Below, in pieces: positions 54,561 through 64,000 of a DNA stretch of 64,000 nucleotides. Below the pieces are notes generated by a model that worked only from the letters and a program-made list of their open reading frames with translations, had not been told where the DNA came from and made no database searches. The position numbers and the translations under genes are program-made. Origin of the DNA: Axinella damicornis (taxonomy: Eukaryota; Porifera; Demospongiae; Axinellida; Axinellidae); assembly GCA_963931865.1 (NCBI GenBank), contig OZ007517.1, positions 1,454,268-1,518,267 on the forward strand. The letters run 5' to 3'. Position 1 is the first letter of the stretch; each line of letters opens with the position of its first letter.

Positions 54561-55393
54561 TATAGGCTGATCTCCCAGGGAGTCCTGCATACAAACAGGT
54601 TTATATACAACAACAAAAAAAGAAGAAAAAGGCACAAGCACAATCACGACTATACTAATACAAGCACGCAAACAGAAAACAAGTCATGCACCAAGCAATA
54701 AATACACAGACAAGTACAAAAAAACAACCAACTAGAGGTGCTCAGCAGAGCACGTACCCCGTGCGCAACTTTGACTTGACAGCTATAAGCTTAATAGGCC
54801 TACCACCGATTATTCGTACAGCATGCACGATGGGGCCACGATTATCAGCATGCATATGCAGAATGAGATACCCTAAGTTGTAGCAGTAATGTTAGAAATA
54901 GGGTGTGGTCAAGTTGTATAAATTAGAAGCACGACTTTCACGCAGCTTTTCTCGGCCTCTCGAGTAGATCTCTGGTCTGTGAGTTACGTAGATGCTTGTA
55001 TTTTCTGAATTCTGACACTTCTATCCTGAAATAAGCCTTCAACAAGGCCTTCACTGCTCAAACCGCTCTACATCTATGGACAGACTGACAGACAAACCAA
55101 TCACTCTAGGGTCAAGGTCAAGGTCAAGGTTCATGTGCATTGCCCTTTCGGGATAGCATGTACAGACTGAACACTGTATAAGTATATGTACAGAGGTACG
55201 GGTTTAGGAGGGGGATTGACAATGATACAAAGACAGCCACCCCTTGCTGCGCATGCGCACGGGGTAAAAATGAAGTGACAGACTCGCATCAGAGACTCGC
55301 ATCTGCATGCATGCTTGCTATTGACGAATAGAACGCGTTTAACGTGACCAGACACTGGGACTTTCCCGGGGGAAGTCCCGCGTGGGGGAGGAG

Positions 55394-55402
55394 TATATAA
55401 AG
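55394..55402 (+). promoter_or_regulatory. TATA box of TRAF gene B
   Basis: TATATAAAG 141 bp before the ATG at 55535. Confidence 0.55.
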
Positions 55403-55534
55403 GGCAAAGTACCACCTAGGTACTTATATATACATGTATTACAGTAGGCAGACTGCGTGGTACTCCCACATACCTCCGCAGTATCGCAAATTGTGCTGAA
55501 CTGAACTGAGCTAGTATTAAACTGGTGCCTGCCC

Positions 55535-58500
55535 ATGACGGGACACAAGTTGGGCAAGAATATCAATATCTTCAAGACCGACCTCTGGAAGAAGTACCTG
55601 TGCCCCAAGTGCTCGCTTGTGCTGAAGGACGCGGTACAACCTTCTTGCGGGCACTGGCTCTGCCAGAGCTGCGCTGATGCCATCCTGGCGCCGGAGAACG
55701 AGAAGTGAGTTCTGGCTTGTCAAGCTCGGATCGATTTCAGGTATTCACATGTACGTACCTCCTCCGTGTCCGTAGCCCTGCGGTATGTCCCAGAGGTGAT
55801 TGCGGGGAAGAACTTACTGCCGAAGATGGCGCTAAGGTACTAATTTAGCTAAGTTTCAATATCATGACGGTGTGGTTACCCTGGTACTATCCCTTGGACT
55901 ATGTCAGGGCACAATAATTTGTCTGGTTGCACAACCGGATGACAACCCAGGCATACTGTTGTTCAAACAGGCTCAAGGGGTGGTCACTCCATATGCGCTG
56001 TACTTAGAGCTGCGACCGGGGTCACAATCTGTTACTGTCCAAAAACTGCCAGTGACCGCGCTGCTAAACTGCCGGTGACCCTGTGACCGTTGCAAAAATC
56101 CACCGTGGCTGCATGACTTTTGGTAGTATACGGAGTAATACGGTAAGCCACACCTACATCCGCCGTATACGGGGTCACAATCGCCGGTCGCGGCTCTAAG
56201 TACGGTGTGACCACCCCTTGCAAGCTTGAGGCTATTACCCTAAATTCTACATTTTATAATGGATGGGACTGAGCCTGGTTAAAGGCATTTCTCCTTGTTT
56301 CTTAGCTTTTTCGAGGGGTGGAATAATTCCGAATGTGACAGGCCATCACTAAATCCTTTTTATTTTTCGCAGAAAATTTTTTGCCACTAGTATACTGGGT
56401 GAGAGTGAGTGAGGCCAACATTAGTTGTAGTCGATCTGTTACCCCCATACCGTAGATCTGGCACATTGAATATTACACTCCTGGTAGGGGAAAATTGTGC
56501 CACGTAATGTAACGTATTCTAAACTATTACACTCCTGGTAGGGGAAAAATTGTGCCGCGTATTGTAATGCAATGTAATCTAAATAATAAACGTTTGACTA
56601 CTTTGGAATGGCCTACAAAGATTCTGACTATACCGTCGTAATCGCTATGATGCAGTGACACAAAATCAAAATAATTGTGCTGAAACCCACCTTGGTGGTA
56701 GAGATATGAGCGCTTTTGTCTCGCCGTCGGCCGCCATTGCTTGAACGCTCTCTTTGACTTCCGGTGGCAGTACTGTTCTTAGGAAAGGCACACAAACATT
56801 CTGACCACACGGCCGTGATCGCTGTCATTCACTGACGCTTACATGCCGAAACTCACCGTGCTGGCTAAGTTGTGAGTGCTGTAATAATGTCTTGTCTTCC
56901 TTTTGGTCGCCATTGCTCGCAATCGACTGAGCATGGTTGCCACGTGACATGAGCGTTAATTGGAACGTACTGCAATACTTAGCTTGCGCTATGGCAGGTT
57001 GCAACGCGGCTACTTTATGAATGGTACTTGAGAGCACTCTAAATAATTTCTGATCTTCCCTGTATATAGCTATCATGGTACTCATGTGATGTGTGATAAT
57101 TGGAACGAACTGTCACACTTAGCTTGTGCTACCGTTTAACCGTGGCTACCAGGAGTGTGGTTGCCCCTCGTATTATATAATGTTCGCCTACAAAGATTCT
57201 GACTACACTGCCATGATCGTTATCCAGCATTGACCTGAACATAAAAAAGTTGGTGCTGAAACTCACCTTGGTCGTGGAGGTATGAGCGCTTTTGTCTCGC
57301 CGTTGGCCGCCATTGCTCGAGTGCTCTCTCACACTTCCGGTGGCAGTACAGCCCTCGGGAAAGGCACACGAAGATTCTGACAACACAGCTGTGATCGCTG
57401 TCGTTCACTGACGCTTACATGCTGAAACTCACCGTGCTGGCTAAGTTGTGAGTGCTGTAATAATGTACTTTTGGTCGCCATTGCTCGCGATCGACTGAGC
57501 ATGGGTGCCACGTGGCACGTGCGTTAATTGGAACGAATTGCAATAATTAGCTTGCGCTAGCTACGGCGAGGCAACCGCGGGGTTGCAAAAGCTACCAGGA
57601 GTGCGGTTGCCCCTCGTGTATGAAAGATTTCCCGATGTCGTGCAAATACAGTAAATCTGGCACAACATTCGGACTTACACTCGATGGTGCGTGGTACATT
57701 AGTGGCCTCGTTCCCAGGCCCCGCCCAGCTTTTCGTCGCTAAAAGTACGGAAAAGCGGGAGAGGGCCTGGGATAATTTATCACGTGCGTGACGTCAGGGT
57801 AGAGAGAAGGGTAGAGAGAACTTAATTGAACGTGGGCACACTGACCGCAACTATGCAGCGCGAAGCCGGCTCATTTAGCGCTCGACCGTTAGCTGCGTGG
57901 AGATCGACGGTAGCCGTGCCTTGGCAGCCTATGTGAACAGTAAGTGTCGAGAACGACTCATACAAACCTGGAAACGGGTCATTTTGGCGTTCAATTCGGC
58001 CACTTCTCAGCAAGGCCATGGAACGACCGTCTTGGCGTCTCACGCAGAACCTGGTGCGATTCCGGAGTCTTCGAGCAGGAATAATGCGGCTGCTGTGTAG
58101 TACGGGGCAACGTGATAGCGCTGTACAGCTATACAATAGCCTCAAATAAGAACTACACGCACTGGTATAGAATTATAATATATTCATGCATGACTTGCGG
58201 TTTTGATCGCCCACACGCAATTAAACGTGACGTTTCTCACGTGACAAAATATCCCAGGCTCTCCCCCTTTTTCTCAATTTTTGTCCGCACGTGGGAGAGC
58301 CTGGGAACGAGGCTAGTACATTAGTACTCCACAGGAAGGTCAGAGTAGTTATGCTGACATGACCATCTGTGCCAGCTATACAGGCTACAGGTACCAACAC
58401 ACTACCACAAACTTCCTACAACTATTGTGGCCTCAATGACAGTCAGCAAGTTTTGATACTGCATTCTCTCTCCGCGGCTAGAATTCGTGCAGCTTGCTCA

Positions 58501-59986
58501 TGCTCGCCCCACAATGTCCTACATTCATCGAGCTTTTTTGTTGTGTATTCTGTTCATTTAATGTATGGCACCATTTGTGACCAGCTATGAGAAAACCGAC
58601 CACTCGCAGCTGAATATGATTTTGCAGGACGGGGATCTATACTCGGAAGAATTTTTATTTTTGACTTTTTTTTTCTTTTCATTTTGTGAAACTATAACCT
58701 TCTCTCTGTCCATTCATAAAATTTCATAGCAATACAATGTTGTTTGCTTACCGTAACACTCGGGAGAAAGAAGGGAGTTCAGTTTAGCTAGCGCATGAAC
58801 GGACTTACACTATTGTTGTCGCTCGATGATAAGACACGCAGCCAGACGCGAACTATCACTGACAAGTTACGCGGTGTACCTTCCAACGTTTTCTGGAAAC
58901 GTTCTCTCCAACAACGGGACTGGCTATCGCTCTGTCTTCGACTCAGTTCGCCGTCTTTATCGACGAATTCATTATGACACGGACCGTATACGGAACACCA
59001 CGTGCACACAAAATGCTCCGTTTCTCGTAAAATTGTATTCTGAGGGACGGGCTACCCGTGTACAATTTTAAGGCTGTAACTCGGCGTATGAACCTATTTT
59101 GAGCACGAAAACTTGACCGTTGAACTCTACGGTAAATCTCGAGTCGATTGATACCAAGAACGCTGATTTCGCGGAAATCTGCGAGTGGCTGGTTTTCTTG
59201 TAGCGGGTCACATTTGTCGACTGCCTTGTGAACTTCTGTTTCCCACACAGCAAGCTATACTGAGTTGTATTACCATATTTCTGCGAATAGACACTGCGGC
59301 GTTTATTTGTTTCGTACGTCATTTTGGTGTGCCGACTATTCAAGGACTGCGTTTATTGCTTGGGCAATATGACTGCGCCACGTACACAGCATCCCTAACT
59401 AGCTCCCTGTGGAAGTGCGTTGACAAGCTGGTAAAGGTATGTCCCATCCCATTATAAAATGTAGAATTTAGGGATGGGATGGGACTGAGGCTGGTTAATG
59501 GCATTTCTCCTTGTTTCTTGGGTTTTTGAGAGGTAGAATATGACACGCCATCACTAAATCCTTTTGGATTTTACGGAGAAAATTTTTTGCCTCTAGTATC
59601 TACAATGAATTACTTTAGCCTCTTATATCCCCCTGCAGTACTTTCCTGATCGATTTGTCAGAAGAGAAATCCTATGCCTGCCAGTTGTGTGCAGTTACAG
59701 TGATAGAGGCTGCGACTGGGAGGGAAAGTTTAGTGAGCTCCAGGTAGGCAATGCTCAGCAAACAGTGCTGCTTTTATGCATGAGTAAATGGTAGGTAATT
59801 GAGGAACTTCGTCTGCTGTTGATTGTCCTAGGATCATCAAAGAGAATGCCAGTATGGCACTGAACAGTGTGAGCATTGTGGCTTGCTTGTTACAGAGGTA
59901 AGTTTGACTTTGGACTCAGCATGCGTGTGTGTGTGCATGTGTGTGCGCATGCGTGTGTGTGTGCGTGTGTGCGTGTGTGCGTGTGT

Positions 59987-60047
<61 letters not shown>

Positions 60048-61414
60048 TGCGTGCTGTGTGTGTGTGTGTGTGTGTGTGTGCGTGCGTGCATATGTGCATG
60101 TGTGTGTGCCTGAGGAAGGAGGCTATGTAGACGTCTTTGTCAATTCACAGCTGGAAGCACACGAGTTGAGGTGCCCCAAGGCTCCCAAGCAATGCCCGTG
60201 TGTAGCAGTTGGATGTTCTGAGACCATTCCTGTGAGTTATTCTTTGATCATGTAGAGATGGATAGTAATTGGGGAATACCCTAATGTTGATTGTCTTCTG
60301 TAGTTTTTGGCTGCCATGACTTACTTGTGTTTGAACTAGAATATGGGAGACTATGGTCTGACTTTTATTCTCTGTGCAGATGCAAGGAACTGAACTAGCC
60401 GAGCACTTACACGCTGGTATTGTTGAGCATATGCAGCTTTTTGTCGATCAATTAGGAGAGCTTAAGGGTACGATAAAGGTGCAAATGTACAAGCAAGGCT
60501 CAGTGTCTACACAGCAAAGAACCGAAGCAGATGGTGGTTGTGTTCCGCCAAGGTTCACCGCCGATGACGAAGAAACAGATTCGGTGAAAAGTCAAAAACG
60601 TGCTCTGCAAACCCTACCAGATAGTGGATATGAAGTTGAAAAGGACGGGCCTGGAGAAAAGGTTGAATCAATTGCACGTGAGAAATCTATAGTTTATGAT
60701 CCGGGATTTCCTCCTGATCAATTACAAATTTTTGATGATAAGACACAAGAAATAACGGAAAAAATTGGCCGAGAAATAGCCAAAGTTAGAGAAGAGGTTG
60801 AAGGAAGTATGAGTGAAGCGTTACAGAAAAGAGATGAAGAGATCGTATCCCTTCGTACTTCAGTGACCAAACTTGAAAGGATGCTGAAAGCAAAGAACGC
60901 TGAACTTGAAGATAGAGATTTCCGGTTATCATTGATAGAAAACAGTAATTATGACGGCACGATGCTGTGGAAGATACCACAGTTCAGTCAGCGCATGGCA
61001 GATGCGCAAAATGGGAAATACACATCAATTTTTAGTTTACCGTTTTATACCGGTAGATATGGGTATAAGATGTGCCTTCGCCTGTATATCCTGGGAGATG
61101 GCATCGGAAAGAATAGTTACTTGTCTCTGTTCTTCGTGATTATGCGGGGAGAGTTCGACAACATCCTGCCATGGCCTTTTTCTCACAAGGTGACCTTCAG
61201 GCTGATCAATCAGGCAGGCGGACGTGATATCATTGATACTTTCCAGCCTGATCCAATGAGTAGTTCCTTCAAGAAGCCAAAGTCAGATATGAATGTTGCA
61301 AGTGGCTGCCCACGTTTTGTATCTCATCATGATCTGAAGAATAGCGGCTTTATCATTGACGATACCATCTTTATTAAATGCGTAATTGATCGTACCTCAA
61401 TTAAGCAACCATGA
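55535..61414 (+). CDS. TRAF-family adaptor B, complete
   Basis: Six exons: 55535..55704, 55776..55836, 59639..59743, 59832..59897, 60151..60231, 60380..61414; 505 aa. Exon phases are identical to TRAF A. RING (YLCPKC, QPSCGHWLCQSC, VCPRGDC), zinc fingers (YSDRGCDWEGKF, HQRECQYGTEQCEHC, HELRCPKAPKQCPC, VGCSETIP), a coiled coil at about 290-350, and a MATH domain almost identical to that of TRAF A (about ten residues differ over 165), although the N-terminal and linker regions are strongly diverged. Same inferred role as TRAF A: trimeric adaptor and ubiquitin ligase in innate or TNF-type signalling. Intron 2 is 3.8 kb and filled with repeats. Confidence 0.92.
56475..57605. repeat. CACTCCTGGTAG element array, TRAF B intron 2
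   Basis: Begins TTACACTCCTGGTAGGGGAA, ends GCTACCAGGAGTGCGGTTGC. Inside, segments such as GATTCTGAC...GATCGCTGT...TCACTGAC and TTGTCTCGCCGT(T/C)GGCCGCC recur at 56620, 56795, 57195 and 57375, so it is a nested or tandem array. Confidence 0.75.
57703..58315. mobile_element. 613-bp TAGCC-family element with 9-bp duplication
   Basis: Ends TGGCCTCGTTCCCAGGC and GCCTGGGAACGAGGCTA. Flanked by GTACATTAG at 57694..57702 and 58316..58324. The centre has no recognised domain. In TRAF B intron 2. Confidence 0.88.
59926..60104 (+). repeat. (TG)n repeat after the donor of TRAF B exon 4
   Basis: TG/TGCG dinucleotide tract on the sense strand, beginning about 30 nt after the donor at 59898. Confidence 0.92.
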
Positions 61415-64000
61415 CCCAGATGGACAATTGTGTAATAATTAAAGGAATTTCAAGGGTCTGAGGAAAGAGTGTTTTTTTGTTTCTACGACGTCATTAGCTA
61501 TTTAGCTCCTTTGTGATAGTTTCTCAGTTTTCCGCTGGAGTGTTGGTGTATGCTGAACAATTTTACGAGTTCATGATCTTTCTTCAAAACCTCCATGCTT
61601 AGCACAAATTTTTCAATGCTCATTGTCAATAGCCAGTTTATTCTGCTGGAGTATTGGTGTATGCTAAAATTGATATCGATATTGTTATGACTGTACAATA
61701 TTATATATGAGCTCAAGCTTCCATAATTATAGTCTTTGTAAAAACATCTACTAGCAATGTGGTATATAAACTGTGTGTGGCTATGTACACATGATCTTTC
61801 TTCAATCCATGCAGTTCCCAGATAACCAGCTTGGATGCAGGAAACCCGCTTGGCTGCCCTTTTAGAATGGGAAACAATTCCTGATTAAATGATGTCTCTG
61901 GACAAGGTGTACACATCCTAACAACTAACACTGTTTGAGACCCGCCATCGGAAACACTAGGGCATGATGGAAGCGTTTATGGCTATAGGCTGAACAATCC
62001 TCGAAATAATGACCCTGGAGTCGCCATCAGGACTCGAATAGAGTGCTGCATAACTTGGGATGGTTAATTGCAGAAAAGGCTTCGTCTGGCATGCACTTTA
62101 TACTGTGTGCCTATTTCAATAAGGTCTCCTAAGTCCAAGTTGGATCACACTGTTTTATTTTTGGTGACAAAAAAGCTATGAAATAATGCTTATGCGGTAT
62201 GCGTATCCTAACCTTAAACTGCTTCAGCTAGCCTGACTCACGAATCCTGGGTTGTGCATATCATGTCTGTGCTTTTTGTGTCTTATTCTGTGGCCCGAGG
62301 TTGTGATATGCTCATGCAAGAGTGTGCAACTGCCATATATGGTATCACTACCATCATCTCAGCAGTATGATGCAGACAATCAGTGGTGAAGTAGTAGCAG
62401 CTGCTAGCCTCGTACCCAGGCCTTCAATCGCGGGGGGAAGGCCTGGTATACACTGTTTGCGCATGCGTTTAATTTAAATGTGAATATTACGTCATTTTTA
62501 ATTGTGACGTTTCGTTTGCGAATGGGTTGGGCGTTTGCGTAAACACACCCGCGTACGCGTGCATGAGAGCGATCAAAGGGCTCACAACAAGCACACCACA
62601 GCTCTTTCCACTGTCTACAAGTCCCTTCTTGTAGCTAGACTCCATGAGGAAAGGGAGCGCTTGGTAGCACAGGCTCTTGCCATAGCCAGTAGGTAGCTAG
62701 CCACACGAACACGTCGCTGCCTTCGTACACAGCTCTCATGGAGGAGCGCTGCTCTTCTTTCACAGTCATCCGTGTCATTTTCAGCCTTCGCAAAGCATAG
62801 GTAAGAGCCTCAGAGAAACTACTACCACCGGAACTTTTGCACGCCATTATTGCTATATACTCGAACTCGTCGTTCGTTGCGGTTCTTCTAGGAATGTAAA
62901 CGTGGACGTCATTCGACGTCATCGTTTCACGGAAGAATACCGAGATATCCTATTTTCCAAGATTTTGGGGGAAATTAAGCGCATGCGCAAACAGTGTATA
63001 CCAGGCCTTCCCCCCGCGATTGAAGGCTTGGGTACGAGGCTATAGCAGCTGCATGCTCCTAAGTGTGAAATTGTGATCACTACAGAGTTTACACAGCCTA
63101 TGTACATGTTGACCACATGGTCTGCCAAGATGGATACCATAATTATGGCAGTTGCACACTCTTATTGTTATGAACTCTTGATGCAACAGCTCATGTTTTG
63201 CACACACACTCGCTTGGGCTCACCCCACAATGTCAAGCATTCTTCTAGTAATTAATGGCAGGTGCTTGGACCATAGATAATATACTTTCGTAGTATATTA
63301 TCTATGCTTGGACATGGACAGGCTATACAACTAAACAAATATAGTTAGGCCTCTGTGTGTGTGTGTGTACCATACATAGCCCATGCATTAACCTGAAGAT
63401 GCTGCATGTGCAACAGACACTGCGGCAGTGTCGCCCACACGGCGGCAGTGTCGCCCCACCAGTAGCTACAAGCACTATAGCTGGAGTTCAATCAGGTAAG
63501 TCGAGGAGGGACTGAGAGTGCCATTTACATTCGAAGACTCGATGATTCACTGCATGATCCTGCAATTCACACCACGTACCACAGTTTGCTGCATTCTCTA
63601 TAGGTTTCATCTGAGCTCAATGATTGCCTTGCATGTCCTTGCACTCCGTCATTTCCTGTCTCACAATCCACATATCCTGCCTTTGTATGTACATGCCTTG
63701 CATGTGGATTGTGGAGTCCCATTGCCAGAACCCTTAGTGTATGGGATCCTATATTGTTCTCAACTTGGCAACTGCATGAACCGTTGCTTTATCATACACA
63801 GAGAGCTCCGTTAACTCTGCCTGCATCCTTACCTGGTTTCAGGAGGCGGCTCGGTTGTTGTTGTTGAGGTTTCCCATCATCATGGGACCCTTTGGAGGTG
63901 TGATGGAAGAGGCATGCACTTACGCTTTCACCCTCCATACTTTCCTTCCTCTAGCAGCTTAGGCATTGTACCTGCCTCTGAACTTGCGGATTCCAGACTT
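61415..64000. other. Region downstream of TRAF B, no gene recognised
   Basis: Open frames are short and lack recognisable domains. Contains a large TAGCC element (62405..63042), a 38-bp palindrome (about 63271..63308, ATAGATAATATAC arms), a short TG run (63355) and otherwise unassigned sequence. Confidence 0.5.
62405..63042. mobile_element. 638-bp TAGCC-family element, long termini
   Basis: Terminal inverted repeats of about 70 bp: TAGCCTCGTACCCAGGCC, TTCAATCGCGGGGGGAAGGC, TGGTATACACTGTTTGCGCA. Flanked by TAGCAGCTGC (62395..62404, 63043..63052), a 9-10 bp duplication. A 95-codon minus-strand frame (62635..62922) inside has no recognised domain. Confidence 0.85.

Larger units (their letters stand above)
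50972..55534. other. Intergenic region between the TRAF genes
   Basis: No intact gene recognised. Contains palindromic elements (52137, 52250, 52768), a VCP-derived fragment (52990..53492), a (TAG)n repeat (53649..53670) and a CAGGGGCGG-ended element (54155). The rest is unremarkable unique sequence. Confidence 0.6.
56232..59610. repeat. Direct repeats bracketing most of TRAF B intron 2
   Basis: About 150 bp (GGATGGGACTGAG, GGCATTTCTCCTTGTTTCTT, CCATCACTAAATCCTTTT, GAAAATTTTTTGCC) occurs at 56232..56400 and again, diverged, at 59461..59610, next to exon 3. Confidence 0.8.

Noticed and set aside
59117..59457. Short frames inside TRAF B intron 2 as a nested gene
   Set aside because: No recognisable domain and no phase-consistent splice partners found.
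62635..62922. 95-codon frame inside the 62405 element as a transposase
   Set aside because: No DDE or zinc-finger motif visible; too short.

Overview
This is animal nuclear DNA. Genes are split by many spliceosomal introns, and six encode recognisable metazoan proteins: VCP/p97, a Rab1-type GTPase, SREK1, XRRA1, BTBD19 and two TRAF adaptors. A TESK-type kinase exon and a secreted NIDO protein are also present. The DNA is crowded with microsatellites, homopolymer G/C runs and small palindromic transposons. The compact, divergently paired genes and the repeat types would fit an early-branching metazoan such as a demosponge. That placement is inference; no marker here fixes the species.

Layout. 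1-1383 (-): 5' part of a secreted NIDO-domain gene. 2527-6100 (-): complete BTBD19-like BTB-BACK gene, sharing a 143-bp divergent promoter with a complete 17-exon XRRA1 gene (6244-13063, +). 13064-15202: non-coding, with a minisatellite built from a transposon end. 15203-19590 (-): SREK1 splicing factor, lacking its 5' exon(s), which probably lie in or beyond a 200-bp N gap (19933-20132). 21613-22146 (-): first coding exon of a TESK-like kinase, divergent from a complete 20-exon VCP gene (22565-34092, +). 35002-44182 (-): seven-exon Rab1-type gene whose introns hold an intact IS630/Tc1-type transposase, an uncharacterised nested gene, a Tc1-like MITE and a large foldback. 44481-47938: nested transposon pile with the 3' ends of two different non-LTR retrotransposons. 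48415-50971 and 55535-61414 (+): tandem TRAF genes with identical exon-phase structure. 61415-64000: no gene recognised, one large palindromic element.

Functionally the genes are a housekeeping and signalling mix (protein unfolding, ER-Golgi traffic, splicing, kinase and TRAF signalling), not an operon or pathway. Exon models were built by hand from splice signals, phase and recognised protein families.

The most striking feature is a family of near-perfect palindromic elements with termini TAGCCTCGTTCCCAGGC. Several are flanked by exact 9-bp target duplications, and they range from 39 bp (terminus-to-terminus only) to more than 600 bp. A second striking pattern is strand asymmetry of intronic repeats: in genes on both strands, C, CT and CA repeats sit before 3' splice sites, while G and TG repeats sit after 5' splice sites.
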